Origin: an uncultured Bacillota bacterium | Lineage (GTDB): Bacteria; Bacillota; Clostridia; Peptostreptococcales; Anaerovoracaceae | Length of the DNA stretch: 64,000 nt | Assembly (NCBI GenBank): GCA_949287095.1 | Contig: CASEFA010000015.1 | Span: 22,075-86,074 of the forward strand | Direction of reading: 5' to 3' | Shown: one piece after another, positions 33,799-42,343 of the stretch | How positions within the stretch are numbered: the first letter of the stretch is position 1 | Layout of the letters: each line of letters starts with the position of its first letter | Notes under the pieces: generated by a model | What the model was told of the DNA's origin: nothing | The model's input: the letters and a program-made list of their open reading frames with translations, nothing else | The model's database searches: none | Made by a program: the position numbers and the translations under genes

Positions 33799-34965
33799 AT
33801 GGACGAAAGAAAGTATATAGACGAGGCGGTAAGCGCCTTCAGAGCTCTTTTGGAAGAGCAGATAAAAAGACAGGACAAAATGGCTGCAGCCGCCGGGAGC
33901 CGCGAAGAAAACGGCGCAGACGGCGCAGTAAAGAAAGAGCAGGTAACCATAGGAATCGCATCAGGAGACGGAATAGGCCCTGTTATCATGGCAGAGGCCG
34001 TGAAGGTTTTAAAGACGCTGCTTAAAGATGAGCTGGCATCGGGGAAAGCAGAGCTTAAGGAAATCGAAGGACTCACCATAGAAAACCGTATGGCGAAGGG
34101 TGAAGCGGTTCCTGCGGAAGTTCTGAGCGAGATTAAAAAATGCGACGTCCTTCTTAAGGGTCCCACCACCACACCTAAGGGCGGAACTCTTGAGAGCGCA
34201 AATGTGACCCTGAGGAGAGAGCTTGATCTTTACGCCAATGTGAGGCCGGTTCAGGTTCCCGGGGAAGGAATAGACTGGATGTTTTTCCGGGAAAATACCG
34301 AAGGGGAGTACGTGCTGGGAAGCCGGGGAATCGAAATTCCGGGCAGACTTTCCATGGACTTCAAGGTGACTACGGACGCCGGAACCCGCAGAATTGCAAG
34401 AGCAGCTTTTGATTATGCAAAGGCCGCAGGAAAGACTAAAGTGGCCATAGTCACCAAGGCCAACATAATGAAGAAAACCGACGGCAGCTTCTCCCGGATC
34501 TGCCATGAGGTGGCGGCCGATTACCCGGGCATTGAGGCGGACGACTGGTATATAGACATTATGACCGCAAACCTTGTGAACCCGGCGGTAAGACGTGATT
34601 TTCAGGTTTTCCTCATGCCTAACCTCTACGGGGACATATTGACCGATGAGGCCGCTGAGATTCAGGGCGGCGTGGGAACGGCGGGAAGCGCCAACATCGG
34701 AGACAGGTACGCCATGTTCGAAGCTATCCACGGCTCCGCACCGAGAATGGTGGAGGAAGGACTTGCCGAATACGCGAATCCGGCCAGTATACTTAAGGCC
34801 TGCGAGATGATGTTAAGGCACGTAGGATTTTCTGATAAGGCGGACAGGCTGGCTGAAGCTCTTGCCATATGCCTTGAAGAGGAAAAGAAAGTGGTCGTTA
34901 CGGGAACTTCCGACGGCGCAAAGGCTGCGGAGTTTGGCGATTACGTGGCGTCGAAGCTGAAATAG
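33799..34965 (+). CDS. icd: Isocitrate/isopropylmalate-type dehydrogenase, probable isocitrate dehydrogenase
   Basis: Oxidative decarboxylation of isocitrate to 2-oxoglutarate is the likely reaction, completing the acetyl-CoA to glutamate route encoded here. The core (from about residue 48, VTIGIASGDGIGPVIM) has substrate motifs LESANVTLRRELDLYANVRPV, FRENTEGEYV, the metal aspartates in GDILTDEAAEIQGG and the dinucleotide loop EAIHGSAPR. About 47 residues before the core, rich in Ala, Glu and Lys, are unusual for the family. NAD or NADP preference is not certain. It follows acn by one base. Confidence 0.88.
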   Translation: MDERKYIDEAVSAFRALLEEQIKRQDKMAAAAGSREENGADGAVKKEQVTIGIASGDGIGPVIMAEAVKVLKTLLKDELASGKAELKEIEGLTIENRMAKGEAVPAEVLSEIKKCDVLLKGPTTTPKGGTLESANVTLRRELDLYANVRPVQVPGEGIDWMFFRENTEGEYVLGSRGIEIPGRLSMDFKVTTDAGTRRIARAAFDYAKAAGKTKVAIVTKANIMKKTDGSFSRICHEVAADYPGIEADDWYIDIMTANLVNPAVRRDFQVFLMPNLYGDILTDEAAEIQGGVGTAGSANIGDRYAMFEAIHGSAPRMVEEGLAEYANPASILKACEMMLRHVGFSDKADRLAEALAICLEEEKKVVVTGTSDGAKAAEFGDYVASKLK

Positions 34966-34989
34966 AAATGTGAAAAAACCATCAAAGTG

Positions 34990-35018
34990 TGCAAAAGTCG
35001 TCCATAAAGTGGTATAAT
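34990..35018 (+). promoter_or_regulatory. Probable promoter of glpP and downstream genes
   Basis: TATAAT at 35013-35018 with a weak -35 (TGCAAA, 34990-34995) at 17 bases. It lies 32 bases upstream of the glpP start. Confidence 0.5.
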
Positions 35019-35050
35019 ATAGGCAGAATATTTTTACCGGGAGAGAGAGG

Positions 35051-35614
35051 ATGACAATGGTAAAGGAATTTACAGGAAAGCCTATAGCGGCTGCAATCAG
35101 GACGGAAAGAGACTTCAGCACGGCGCTGAAATCAGACGTTGACATCGTATTTCTGCTTCATTCCAGCATTATGACGGTGAATCAGTCGGTTAAGGAGATT
35201 CACAGCTTCGGAAAGAAAGCTTTTATTCACGTGGATTTCGCAGAAGGTATAGGAAAGGACAGAGCGGGGCTCGAGTTCCTCGCAAAGCAGGGGGTAGATG
35301 GGGTTCTGACCACCAGAACGGGAATCGTGAAGATGGCCAAGGAGCTTAACATGATTGCCGTTCAGAGATTCTTTCTGGTGGATTCCCATTCCCTCGGAAC
35401 ATCTTTGGAATCGATAAATATCGCAAAACCGGACATAATAGAGATTATGCCCGGTATTGTCACGAAGAAAATCAGGGAGTTCGGTGAAAAGACCAATCTG
35501 CCTATAATCGCAGGTGGTCTCATTGAAACCGAAGAAGAGGTGAGAGCGGCTCTTGCCGCCGGAGCGGACATCGTGTCCACCGGTGAAGCCGGACTCTGGA
35601 ACATAAAGCTTTAG
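35051..35614 (+). CDS. glpP: GlpP-type glycerol-3-phosphate-responsive antiterminator
   Basis: A 187-residue TIM-barrel RNA-binding regulator. Family features present are the phosphate-binding glycines in HVDFAEGIGKD, LLHSSIMTV, GVLTTRTGIVKMAKE, IMPGI and the C-terminal PIIAGGLIETEEEV and GADIVSTGE loops. In Bacillus GlpP lets polymerase read through a terminator ahead of glpD and glpF when glycerol-3-phosphate is present. No glp genes are in this window, so the targets are elsewhere. Confidence 0.9.
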   Translation: MTMVKEFTGKPIAAAIRTERDFSTALKSDVDIVFLLHSSIMTVNQSVKEIHSFGKKAFIHVDFAEGIGKDRAGLEFLAKQGVDGVLTTRTGIVKMAKELNMIAVQRFFLVDSHSLGTSLESINIAKPDIIEIMPGIVTKKIREFGEKTNLPIIAGGLIETEEEVRAALAAGADIVSTGEAGLWNIKL

Positions 35615-35635
35615 ACCTTAAGGAAGGAGACAGCT

Positions 35636-37291
35636 ATGAAAATCGAGTTTTGTGGAGCTTCCACGGGAGTTACGGGATCGTGCCATCTTCTGACCAGCGG
35701 AGATCATAAGATACTTTTGGACTGCGGTCAGTTTCAGGGGGGAAAGGCTCAGGAGGCCATGAATTACGAGCCGTTTCCTTTTGAACCATCGGAAATTGAA
35801 TGCGTGGTCTTAAGCCACGCCCATATCGACCACTGCGGAAGGCTTCCTCTTCTCATGAAGAGAGGTTTTCGCGGAAAGATATACTGCACCGACGCTACGG
35901 CGGATCTCCTTGACGTAATGCTGAAAGACAGCGGCTACATTCACGAAAAGGACGCTGAGTGGCAGAACAGAAAGGCAGAAAGATCGGGAAGAAAGAAGGT
36001 GGAGCCTCTCTACACCTATGAGGATTCCGTAAAGACTCTGGAACTCGTTCAGCCTGTTCTCTACGACCAGCTCATAAATCTTAACGACGACATGAGAATC
36101 GTCTTTAACGACGCAGGACATATTCTGGGATCCGCCATCATAGAGCTCTGGGTAAAGGAAGGGGACGGAGAATCCAAGATAGTCTTTTCCGGAGACCTTG
36201 GCATGACGGACAGACCTATACTGAGAGATCCGACGTATATAAAGAAAGCTGATTACGTCATAATGGAAACCACATACGGAGACAGGGTTCATCCGGCTAA
36301 CTCCACCAGCATAGAGCAGCTTCTGGACATAGTCCTTAAGACCATAAAGCGGGGAGGAACCGTCGTGATTCCGTCCTTTGCCGTAGGAAGAACGCAGGAG
36401 CTCATATTCGAGTTCAACAAGTTCTATGACGAGCATTCGGAGTACAGGAAAGACCTTGACAAGGTAATGGTGTACGTGGACAGCCCTATGGCGACTACCG
36501 CTACGGAAGTGTTCAGGAAGAACGCCCAGGTCTTTGATGAGGAGACGAAGGAGTACATCCTTAAAGGGGATAATCCTCTGGACTTTAAAAATCTCAGGTT
36601 CACCAGAAGCACCGCAGAGTCTCAGGCTCTAAATATGAACAAGGAGCCTAAGGTTATAATTTCAGCCAGCGGCATGTGCGAAGCCGGCAGAATAAGACAT
36701 CATCTGAAGCACAATCTCTGGGACAGCAGAAACAGCGTCATATTCGTAGGATATCAGGCAGAAGGAACCCTCGGAAGAGCCCTCATAAACGGAGCAAAGG
36801 AGATTACTCTCTTTGGCGAGGAGATTCAGGTTAACGCCGAGATATATAACCTGGAGGGATTTTCGGGTCACGCGGACAGAAACGCGCTCTTTGCCTGGGC
36901 AGCAGCTTTCAGGCAGAAGCCGAAGCAGATTTTCCTCGTTCACGGCGAGCACGACGCAAAGGTTTCCTTTGCTAAGCTTCTGGAGGAAAAGCTGGGATAC
37001 AATCCTGTAGTCGTAACCGGAAACTCCGAGTTTGAATTAGACCTTAACACGGCTGAGATTCTCAATATGGAAAGCGCTGAAAAGCGGGAGGCCGAGTACG
37101 AGGAGATACAGGAAGTGAGAAACAAGATTTCGGATATTCACGAAGAGATAGAGCACATCCTTTACAATGCGGATCTGGCCATGGGAAGCAACATCTCAGA
37201 GGACAAGATGATAAAGATAAACAACATCGTTCAGGAGCTTGCCAAGGCTACCGTAAACCTTGGATCTGCAGTTACGGAGGAGGACAGATAG
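35636..37291 (+). CDS. Beta-CASP metallo-beta-lactamase-fold ribonuclease
   Basis: A 551-residue predicted RNA endonuclease/exonuclease of the CPSF73-like group. The zinc site HAHIDHCG (61-66 core) and further motifs DAGHILGSA and FSGDLGM belong to the MBL domain. The beta-CASP insert carries PSFAVGRTQEL, SPMATTATEVF and SASGMCEAGRIRHH, and motif C GFSGHADR follows. A C-terminal tail of about 60 residues is charged and helical (AEYEEIQEVRNKISDIHEEIEHIL) and may mediate oligomerisation. It ends one base before udk. The cellular RNA target is unknown. Confidence 0.9.
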   Translation: MKIEFCGASTGVTGSCHLLTSGDHKILLDCGQFQGGKAQEAMNYEPFPFEPSEIECVVLSHAHIDHCGRLPLLMKRGFRGKIYCTDATADLLDVMLKDSGYIHEKDAEWQNRKAERSGRKKVEPLYTYEDSVKTLELVQPVLYDQLINLNDDMRIVFNDAGHILGSAIIELWVKEGDGESKIVFSGDLGMTDRPILRDPTYIKKADYVIMETTYGDRVHPANSTSIEQLLDIVLKTIKRGGTVVIPSFAVGRTQELIFEFNKFYDEHSEYRKDLDKVMVYVDSPMATTATEVFRKNAQVFDEETKEYILKGDNPLDFKNLRFTRSTAESQALNMNKEPKVIISASGMCEAGRIRHHLKHNLWDSRNSVIFVGYQAEGTLGRALINGAKEITLFGEEIQVNAEIYNLEGFSGHADRNALFAWAAAFRQKPKQIFLVHGEHDAKVSFAKLLEEKLGYNPVVVTGNSEFELDLNTAEILNMESAEKREAEYEEIQEVRNKISDIHEEIEHILYNADLAMGSNISEDKMIKINNIVQELAKATVNLGSAVTEEDR

Positions 37292-37292
37292 A

Positions 37293-37910
37293 ATGGATTA
37301 TCCTATTGTAATCGGAATTGCAGGGGGTACGGGTTCGGGAAAGAGCACCATAATAAAGAAGATAAAAGAGCAGTTCAACGACGCCGTGACCATTTTGAGC
37401 CACGATTACTACTACAAGGCCCACGATGATCTGACGTACGAGGAGAGGACGAAACTTAACTACGACCATCCCGACGCCTTTGACACGGACCTTATGGTAG
37501 AGCACATCAAAGCCCTTAAGAGGGGAGAGTTCGTTGAGAGACCGTCCTACGATTTCTCCGTCCACAACAGGAGAAAGGAGACGGTCACGGTAGTTCCTTC
37601 AAAGGTGATAATCGTGGAGGGAATACTTATCTTCGAGAACGTTGAGCTTCTGGACATGTTCGACATAAAGGTTTTCGTGGATACCGACGCCGACGTGAGA
37701 ATCATAAGGAGAATACTCAGGGACGTCAAGGAAAGGGGAAGAACCCTTGAATCGGTGATAAACCAGTATCTCACCACGGTAAAGCTCATGCACGAGCAGT
37801 TCGTGGAGCCGAGCAAGAAAAATGCGGACATAATTATTCCGGAGGGAGGATACAACACCGTCGCCATCGAGATGCTGAATCAGAGAATCAGAGCGCTTTT
37901 AGGAGATTGA
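37293..37910 (+). CDS. udk: Uridine kinase
   Basis: Phosphorylates uridine and cytidine in pyrimidine salvage. The 205-residue protein has the P-loop GGTGSGKS (11-18) near its start, HDYYYKAHDDL, DHPDAFDTDL and the lid RDVKERGRTLESVINQY, ending IRALLGD. The ATG at 37293 lies after GGAGGAGG; an upstream ATG in frame would overlap the nuclease gene. B. subtilis-type length. Confidence 0.95.
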   Translation: MDYPIVIGIAGGTGSGKSTIIKKIKEQFNDAVTILSHDYYYKAHDDLTYEERTKLNYDHPDAFDTDLMVEHIKALKRGEFVERPSYDFSVHNRRKETVTVVPSKVIIVEGILIFENVELLDMFDIKVFVDTDADVRIIRRILRDVKERGRTLESVINQYLTTVKLMHEQFVEPSKKNADIIIPEGGYNTVAIEMLNQRIRALLGD

Positions 37911-37943
37911 CAGACGAACGGAAATACAAGGAGGGTTAATAAA

Positions 37944-38990
37944 ATGCAGGATTTCGGATTAGACTTCAGACTTGCCCTTTTGGGATTCGGCAACGCCGGA
38001 CAGGCCTTTGCCGCGCTTCTGGAGGAGAAGAGGGATGAAATAAGATCCACATATGGAAGAAACGTAATTATTACGGCCATAGTGACAGGGTCCAGGGGAA
38101 GCATAGTAAACCCTGACGGAATAGATACGGCCGAAGCGAGGAGAATGCTTAGGGAGGACGGAGTCTTCAGTCCGGACTTTCCGGGGTACTGCGACAAGAC
38201 GGCCTTTGACGTGATTTCGTCGCCGTGCTGCGACGCGGTCCTGGAGCTGACTCCTCTTAATATAATGAGCGGACAGCCTGCCATAAACCACATTCTCGAA
38301 GCCTTTGCCGCAGGAAAGCACGTGGTTTCGGCCAACAAGGGTCCGGTAGCGTGGGCTCATAAGAAGCTTAAGGACATTGCGGACAAAAAAGGCCTCAAGT
38401 TCTACTATGAGACTACGGTAATGGACGGCACGCCGATTTTCAACCTTGCCGAAAAGACTCTGAATCTGTGCAGGATCACTGAAATATCGGGAATACTCAA
38501 CAGCACCACCAACTACATTCTGGACGAGATGGCAGACGGGGTGCCTTACGACACCATAATTGAAAACGGAAGAAAGCGGGGCTTTATCGAAGCCGATTCC
38601 GCCATGGATATAGAGGGCTACGACGCCGCCGCAAAGCTGACGGCTCTGCTTAACGTTCTGGCCGATGCGGACATTACCCCTGACGACGTGGACAGGACGG
38701 GAATAGAAAACATCACCGCAGAGGACGTGAAGAACGCTGAAAGCAGGGGCATGGTGATAAGACTGGTTTGCCGGGGCAAAGTGGGCCCGGACGGCGAGGT
38801 CACGGCTGAAGTGGCTCCGGAGGAGGTTCCGGCGGGAAGCATGCTGGCCTGCGTAAGGGGAACCACCTCGCTGGTGTCCCTTACGACGGATCTGATGGGA
38901 ACCATCTCCATCGTGGAGCACAATCCTGAGATAGAGCAGACAGCCTACGGTATATTCTCCGATGTGCTGAGACTTCTGCAGGAAGTGTAA
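37944..38990 (+). CDS. hom: Homoserine dehydrogenase, short form without ACT domain
   Basis: NAD(P)-dependent oxidoreductase of 348 residues. An N-terminal Rossmann fold (LALLGFGNAGQAFAALL) and the catalytic region SANKGPVAWAHKKL, TTVMDGTPIFNL, GILNSTTNYILDEM and ADSAMDIEGYDAAAKL are those of homoserine dehydrogenase, with the lysine in AAAKL. The regulatory C-terminal ACT domain is missing, so it should escape threonine feedback. A related aspartate-semialdehyde-like substrate cannot be excluded, because no threonine or methionine genes are adjacent. GGAGGG precedes the ATG. Confidence 0.85.
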   Translation: MQDFGLDFRLALLGFGNAGQAFAALLEEKRDEIRSTYGRNVIITAIVTGSRGSIVNPDGIDTAEARRMLREDGVFSPDFPGYCDKTAFDVISSPCCDAVLELTPLNIMSGQPAINHILEAFAAGKHVVSANKGPVAWAHKKLKDIADKKGLKFYYETTVMDGTPIFNLAEKTLNLCRITEISGILNSTTNYILDEMADGVPYDTIIENGRKRGFIEADSAMDIEGYDAAAKLTALLNVLADADITPDDVDRTGIENITAEDVKNAESRGMVIRLVCRGKVGPDGEVTAEVAPEEVPAGSMLACVRGTTSLVSLTTDLMGTISIVEHNPEIEQTAYGIFSDVLRLLQEV

Positions 38991-39000
38991 GGCCGGTGTT

Positions 39001-39555
39001 ATGTCGCAGATAACCAAAAGAGCCATAGCTGAAGCCTTTGTCAGAATCATGGAGAGCAAGCCTATGGGAAAGATAACCATAGGCGACATCGCGGAGGAGT
39101 GCGGAATAAGCCGCATGACCTTCTACTACCACTTTCAGGATATATACGACCTGATAGAATGGATATGCCGGGAGGACGTTAAGAAGGTATACGGAGACAA
39201 GTCAAAATACGAATCGTGGCAGGCCGGATTTCTCAGCCTTTGCCGGATTATATACGAAAACAGGAAGTTTGTCCGCAACGTCTACGACTCCTTTCACAGA
39301 GACTATCTGGAAAAGTATATATTCGAGATAGTCTACGAGCTGGTTCTTGACAGAGTGAATCAACTTTCCGAAGGCATCGACATTTCGGCGGAGAACAGGC
39401 ACTACGTGGCCAGATTCTACATGTACGCCATAGTGGGAGTGACCGCGGACTGGATGAAGGACGGATTCAGGGAGAGTCCGGAGGAAATGAGCGGAAGGCT
39501 TGGAGCCATGATAGAGGGCCAGGTGCTGGCATCTATAAGAAAACTGAAAAAGTAG
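39001..39555 (+). CDS. TetR/AcrR family regulator (DhaS-like)
   Basis: A 184-residue repressor-like protein: helix-turn-helix ITIGDIAEECGISRMTFYYHFQDIYDLIEWI at about residues 21-51, then a helical C-terminal domain with an aromatic FHRDYLEKYIFEIVYELV stretch resembling the TetR_C DhaS-like group. It begins 10 bases after the homoserine dehydrogenase gene. Its target is unknown; the adjacent radical SAM gene is a candidate. Confidence 0.85.
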   Translation: MSQITKRAIAEAFVRIMESKPMGKITIGDIAEECGISRMTFYYHFQDIYDLIEWICREDVKKVYGDKSKYESWQAGFLSLCRIIYENRKFVRNVYDSFHRDYLEKYIFEIVYELVLDRVNQLSEGIDISAENRHYVARFYMYAIVGVTADWMKDGFRESPEEMSGRLGAMIEGQVLASIRKLKK

Positions 39556-39575
39556 GAATAATGAGATTATTTTAT

Positions 39576-39626
39576 CAAAATCTCCGTTGTGATAAGAACT
39601 TTATCACGGCGGGGGTTTTGTTTATT
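39576..39626 (+). terminator. Hairpin after the TetR gene
   Basis: 39576-39595 and 39601-39620 pair over 20 positions around a 5-base loop, with several pairs being G-U in RNA, and TTTATT follows. On DNA the arms match less well than in RNA, favouring a terminator over a protein site. Confidence 0.65.
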
Positions 39627-39677
39627 GTAGGAGCACGGAGGCAGGTGATACGGTATTAAGTAAGGGAGGTGTATATT

Positions 39678-41045
39678 ATGGATATTTCGATGCAGATGAA
39701 AAAGGCTGCCCTCCGGACGGCGATGGGATACATAGAAAAGAATCCTGAAAATAACATGCTTAAGCTGATGGACTGGGTGGATGCTCTGGCGGGAGACGGC
39801 CCTGACAGCTTTCCTTCTCAGCGAGCCATGGTGAGAAAGGTTCTGGAGGACAAAGACAGCAGCATGCACAGGCTCATAATGAACGTCTTCCGCGACGTGG
39901 ATAACGACGTTATAAAGAAGGTGTTCGAAAACTTCTTCCTGAACGCAAGTCTTGTGGGCTGGCAGAGACAGGATGAGTACAGGAAGAAATACGGCTGCAA
40001 CATTCCGTGGGCCATACTTTTGGACCCGACCTCGGCGTGCAATCTTAAATGCACGGGCTGCTGGGCGGCGGAATACGGCAACAGGCTGAACCTGACCTAC
40101 GACGAGCTCAGCGATATTATAAGCCAGGCAAAGGAAATGGGTACGTATATGTTCCTGTTCTCAGGGGGAGAACCGCTTGTCAGAAAGAACGACATCATCA
40201 GACTCTGCAGGGAGCACAACGACTGTCAGTTCCTTGCATTCACCAACGCGACTCTCATAGACGACAGGTTCGCTGAGGACATGCTGGAGGTGAAGAATTT
40301 CATTCCGGCAATCAGCGTTGAAGGCTTTGAGGAGGCCACGGATTTCAGAAGGGGACAGGGTACATATCAGGCCGTAATGAGGGCCATGAAGATTCTCAAG
40401 GAACACCGACTTCCTTTCGGCGTTTCCTGCTGCTACACGTCGAAGAATCTTGACTCAATAAGTTCTGAGGAATTCATAGATCATCTGGTGGAGTGCGGGG
40501 CAAAGTTCGCGTGGTTCTTCCACTACATGCCTGTGGGAAATGACGCGGCGGTGGAGCTTCTTCCAAATCCTGAGCAGAGGAGGAAGATGTACGAAAAGGT
40601 AAGGGAGTACAGGAAGACAAAGCCTATATTCACCATAGATTTTCAGAACGACGGCGAGTTCGTTCACGGCTGCATAGCGGGCGGAAGGAATTACCTTCAT
40701 ATCAACGCCAACGGCGATATTGAGCCTTGCGCCTTCATTCACTACTCCGATTCCAACATCAGAGATAAGAGTCTGCTGGAGGCCTTCCAGTCGCCTCTGT
40801 TTATGGCATATCACGACAATCAGCCGTTTAACTGCAACCATCTGAGACCTTGTCCTATGCTGGAAAACCCTGAGATGCTGCAGATGATGGTCGAAAAGTC
40901 CGGCGCTCATTCAACCGACATGCAGTCTCCTGAAAGCGCGGAGCATCTGTGCGGAAAGTGCGAGGAGTACGCCGCGAACTGGGCTCCGGAGGCCGACAGG
41001 CTCTGGGAGAAGAGGCAGGAGGAAAAGAAAGCTAAGACATTCTAA
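39678..41045 (+). CDS. Radical SAM/SPASM-type protein
   Basis: A 455-residue iron-sulfur enzyme of unknown substrate. A helical N-terminal region (1-110) precedes the radical SAM core with CNLKCTGC (Cys121, Cys125, Cys128), SGGEPLVRKND, and SVEGFEEATD. A C-terminal cysteine-rich region (GCIAGGRNYLHINANGDIEPCAFIHYSD, later NCNHLRPCP and CGKCEEY) suggests auxiliary clusters as in SPASM proteins. ATG at 39678 follows AAGGGAGG; a GTG at 39669 overlaps it. Such enzymes modify peptides, lipids or cofactors; no peptide substrate gene is seen beside it. Confidence 0.85.
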   Translation: MDISMQMKKAALRTAMGYIEKNPENNMLKLMDWVDALAGDGPDSFPSQRAMVRKVLEDKDSSMHRLIMNVFRDVDNDVIKKVFENFFLNASLVGWQRQDEYRKKYGCNIPWAILLDPTSACNLKCTGCWAAEYGNRLNLTYDELSDIISQAKEMGTYMFLFSGGEPLVRKNDIIRLCREHNDCQFLAFTNATLIDDRFAEDMLEVKNFIPAISVEGFEEATDFRRGQGTYQAVMRAMKILKEHRLPFGVSCCYTSKNLDSISSEEFIDHLVECGAKFAWFFHYMPVGNDAAVELLPNPEQRRKMYEKVREYRKTKPIFTIDFQNDGEFVHGCIAGGRNYLHINANGDIEPCAFIHYSDSNIRDKSLLEAFQSPLFMAYHDNQPFNCNHLRPCPMLENPEMLQMMVEKSGAHSTDMQSPESAEHLCGKCEEYAANWAPEADRLWEKRQEEKKAKTF

Positions 41046-41064
41046 CTCATACATCATTACCGGG

Positions 41065-41108
41065 CATTCCCGAAACGACATTTTGAAGTTTCGGGGATGT
41101 CTTTTTTT
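41065..41108 (+). terminator. Terminator of the radical SAM gene
   Basis: CATTCCCGAAAC (41065-41076) pairs with GTTTCGGGGATG (41088-41099), followed by TCTTTTTTT. Confidence 0.9.
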
Positions 41109-41153
41109 GCGTGTTGTCAGAGGGGAACGGGACGGCTGGCGCTTTCGGATAAA

Positions 41154-41234
41154 TTTTGGTATTTGAAGCAAAAGTCGCAGATTTTGCCGAAAATCGGTAG
41201 GCAAAAACCCGCTAAAATCCAAAAAATACCAAAA
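41154..41234. repeat. Palindromic intergenic element C (TTTTGGTATTT arms)
   Basis: TTTTGGTATTT (41154-41164) and AAATACCAAAA (41224-41234) are perfect inverted arms 59 bases apart. Between them are a small hairpin GATTTT/AAAATC and, read on the minus strand, GGATTTTAGCGG, which also occurs in element B at 29412. It sits just upstream of the tad promoter. Confidence 0.65.
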
Positions 41235-41249
41235 CTTCAGTAAAATGTA

Positions 41250-41278
41250 TTGACTCCTCGCCGGGTCTGTAGTAAATA
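41250..41278 (+). promoter_or_regulatory. Promoter of the Tad-like pilus locus
   Basis: TTGACT (41250-41255), 17-base spacer, TAAATA (41273-41278), 34 bases before the first gene. Confidence 0.65.
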
Positions 41279-41312
41279 TGAGTAACAATCTCAGGAGGGA
41301 GGAGAATGAACG

Positions 41313-41720
41313 ATGAGAGAATGGCAGCAGACAAGATTTAAAAAATACGTACTGCCCGATGCAGTGTACTACCAGAGCCTCTGGGCGGTAAGAGACCTTG
41401 AGAGAATGGAAGCGAGGATAAAGGAACTGTCCGATACCAGAGACGCTATGGAAAGAAGCGGAAGCCTGGTGAAAGAGACAGGTATTTCCTACGGCATAGT
41501 AAGAACACCGACGGAAAACACCGCCATGGAAAAAGCCATGCTGGAGGAACGGGTGAGAGGAATCCATACGGCAATATCTCACATACCGGACGGTTACAGA
41601 TCTTATGTCCTGAGCAATATCATAATGAAAAATCCCGGAAAAACGTTCCCTAACAAGGTGTGGAGAATCTGGAAGCAGAGATTTCTCTACGACGTTGCGG
41701 TAAACCTTTCGATACTGTAA
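41313..41720 (+). CDS. Hypothetical protein, first gene of the pilus locus
   Basis: A 135-residue, mostly helical, charged protein without a membrane segment. A coiled-coil-like stretch (YYQSLWAVRDLERMEARIKELSD) is followed by a disordered-looking middle and a C-terminal segment PDGYRSYVLSNIIMKNPGKTFPNKVWRIWKQRFLYDVA. That last part has the look of a sigma region 4/ArpU-like helix-turn-helix, though the match is weak. It begins 10 bases after GGAGGGAGG and is 9 bases from the next gene. A regulatory role for the locus is possible but unproven. Confidence 0.6.
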   Translation: MREWQQTRFKKYVLPDAVYYQSLWAVRDLERMEARIKELSDTRDAMERSGSLVKETGISYGIVRTPTENTAMEKAMLEERVRGIHTAISHIPDGYRSYVLSNIIMKNPGKTFPNKVWRIWKQRFLYDVAVNLSIL

Positions 41721-41729
41721 GGAGAGGCC

Positions 41730-42320
41730 ATGAATCAGAAAATGAAAAAAAGAATAATTGCGGGAGCAGGCGTCGGGCTTGCATCCGCAGTGTGTATCGG
41801 TGCGGTTGTAAGTTTTACGGGTCTTAAGGATGCGTCGCTCAACCAGGATCGTCCGGAAGAGGAAGAGGAAAGCTACATGGAAGAGGAGATTTTAGGGTAT
41901 TCGGAAAGGGCCCCTGGACCGAGGGACGAAGTCCTCGAAGTATGTACTGATTTTGCGGAGCAGGTGTGCGAAAGGAGCTATCTGGTAAGCGATGGAAGAG
42001 AGGGATATGAACTTCTGACCGCAGAATACAGGGCCACGCTGGAGAAGACGGGAGATCCGGAGAAAACAGCAGCTCACTACAGGGAGAACGAACTGGTACA
42101 GAACCTGATAGAGGTGGAAAATGCGGAAACCATATCGGTTTCGGAAACTGAAGCGCAGGCGGCTGTTTCGTGCAGATGCAGATACGGTGAGACGGCAGCG
42201 GGATTTGTCGACCTGAACGGAGTGGGAGAAGGCGAGGAATTTACCCTTCTGATGTTCATGGGGCTGGAAAAGGTGGACGGACAGTGGAAGATCTCCGGCT
42301 GCAATGTGATACAGTGCTAA
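41730..42320 (+). CDS. Hypothetical membrane-anchored protein of the pilus locus
   Basis: A 196-residue protein with a basic start (MNQKMKKRI), one transmembrane helix (about residues 10-31) and a very acidic stalk (RPEEEEESYMEEEI). An extracytoplasmic domain follows (about 70-196), ending in SGCNVIQC. The domain pattern of alternating helix and strand with a final WKISGCNVI resembles NTF2/DUF-like anchored proteins found near secretion systems. Function unknown. Confidence 0.65.
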   Translation: MNQKMKKRIIAGAGVGLASAVCIGAVVSFTGLKDASLNQDRPEEEEESYMEEEILGYSERAPGPRDEVLEVCTDFAEQVCERSYLVSDGREGYELLTAEYRATLEKTGDPEKTAAHYRENELVQNLIEVENAETISVSETEAQAAVSCRCRYGETAAGFVDLNGVGEGEEFTLLMFMGLEKVDGQWKISGCNVIQC

Positions 42321-42343
42321 GTCTGAAGAGAGGGGGTGAAGGC

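Noticed and set aside
41224..41255. CRISPR-like or phage attachment repeats near the pilus locus
   Set aside because: Only one pair of inverted arms is present, with no regularly spaced direct repeats and no integrase.
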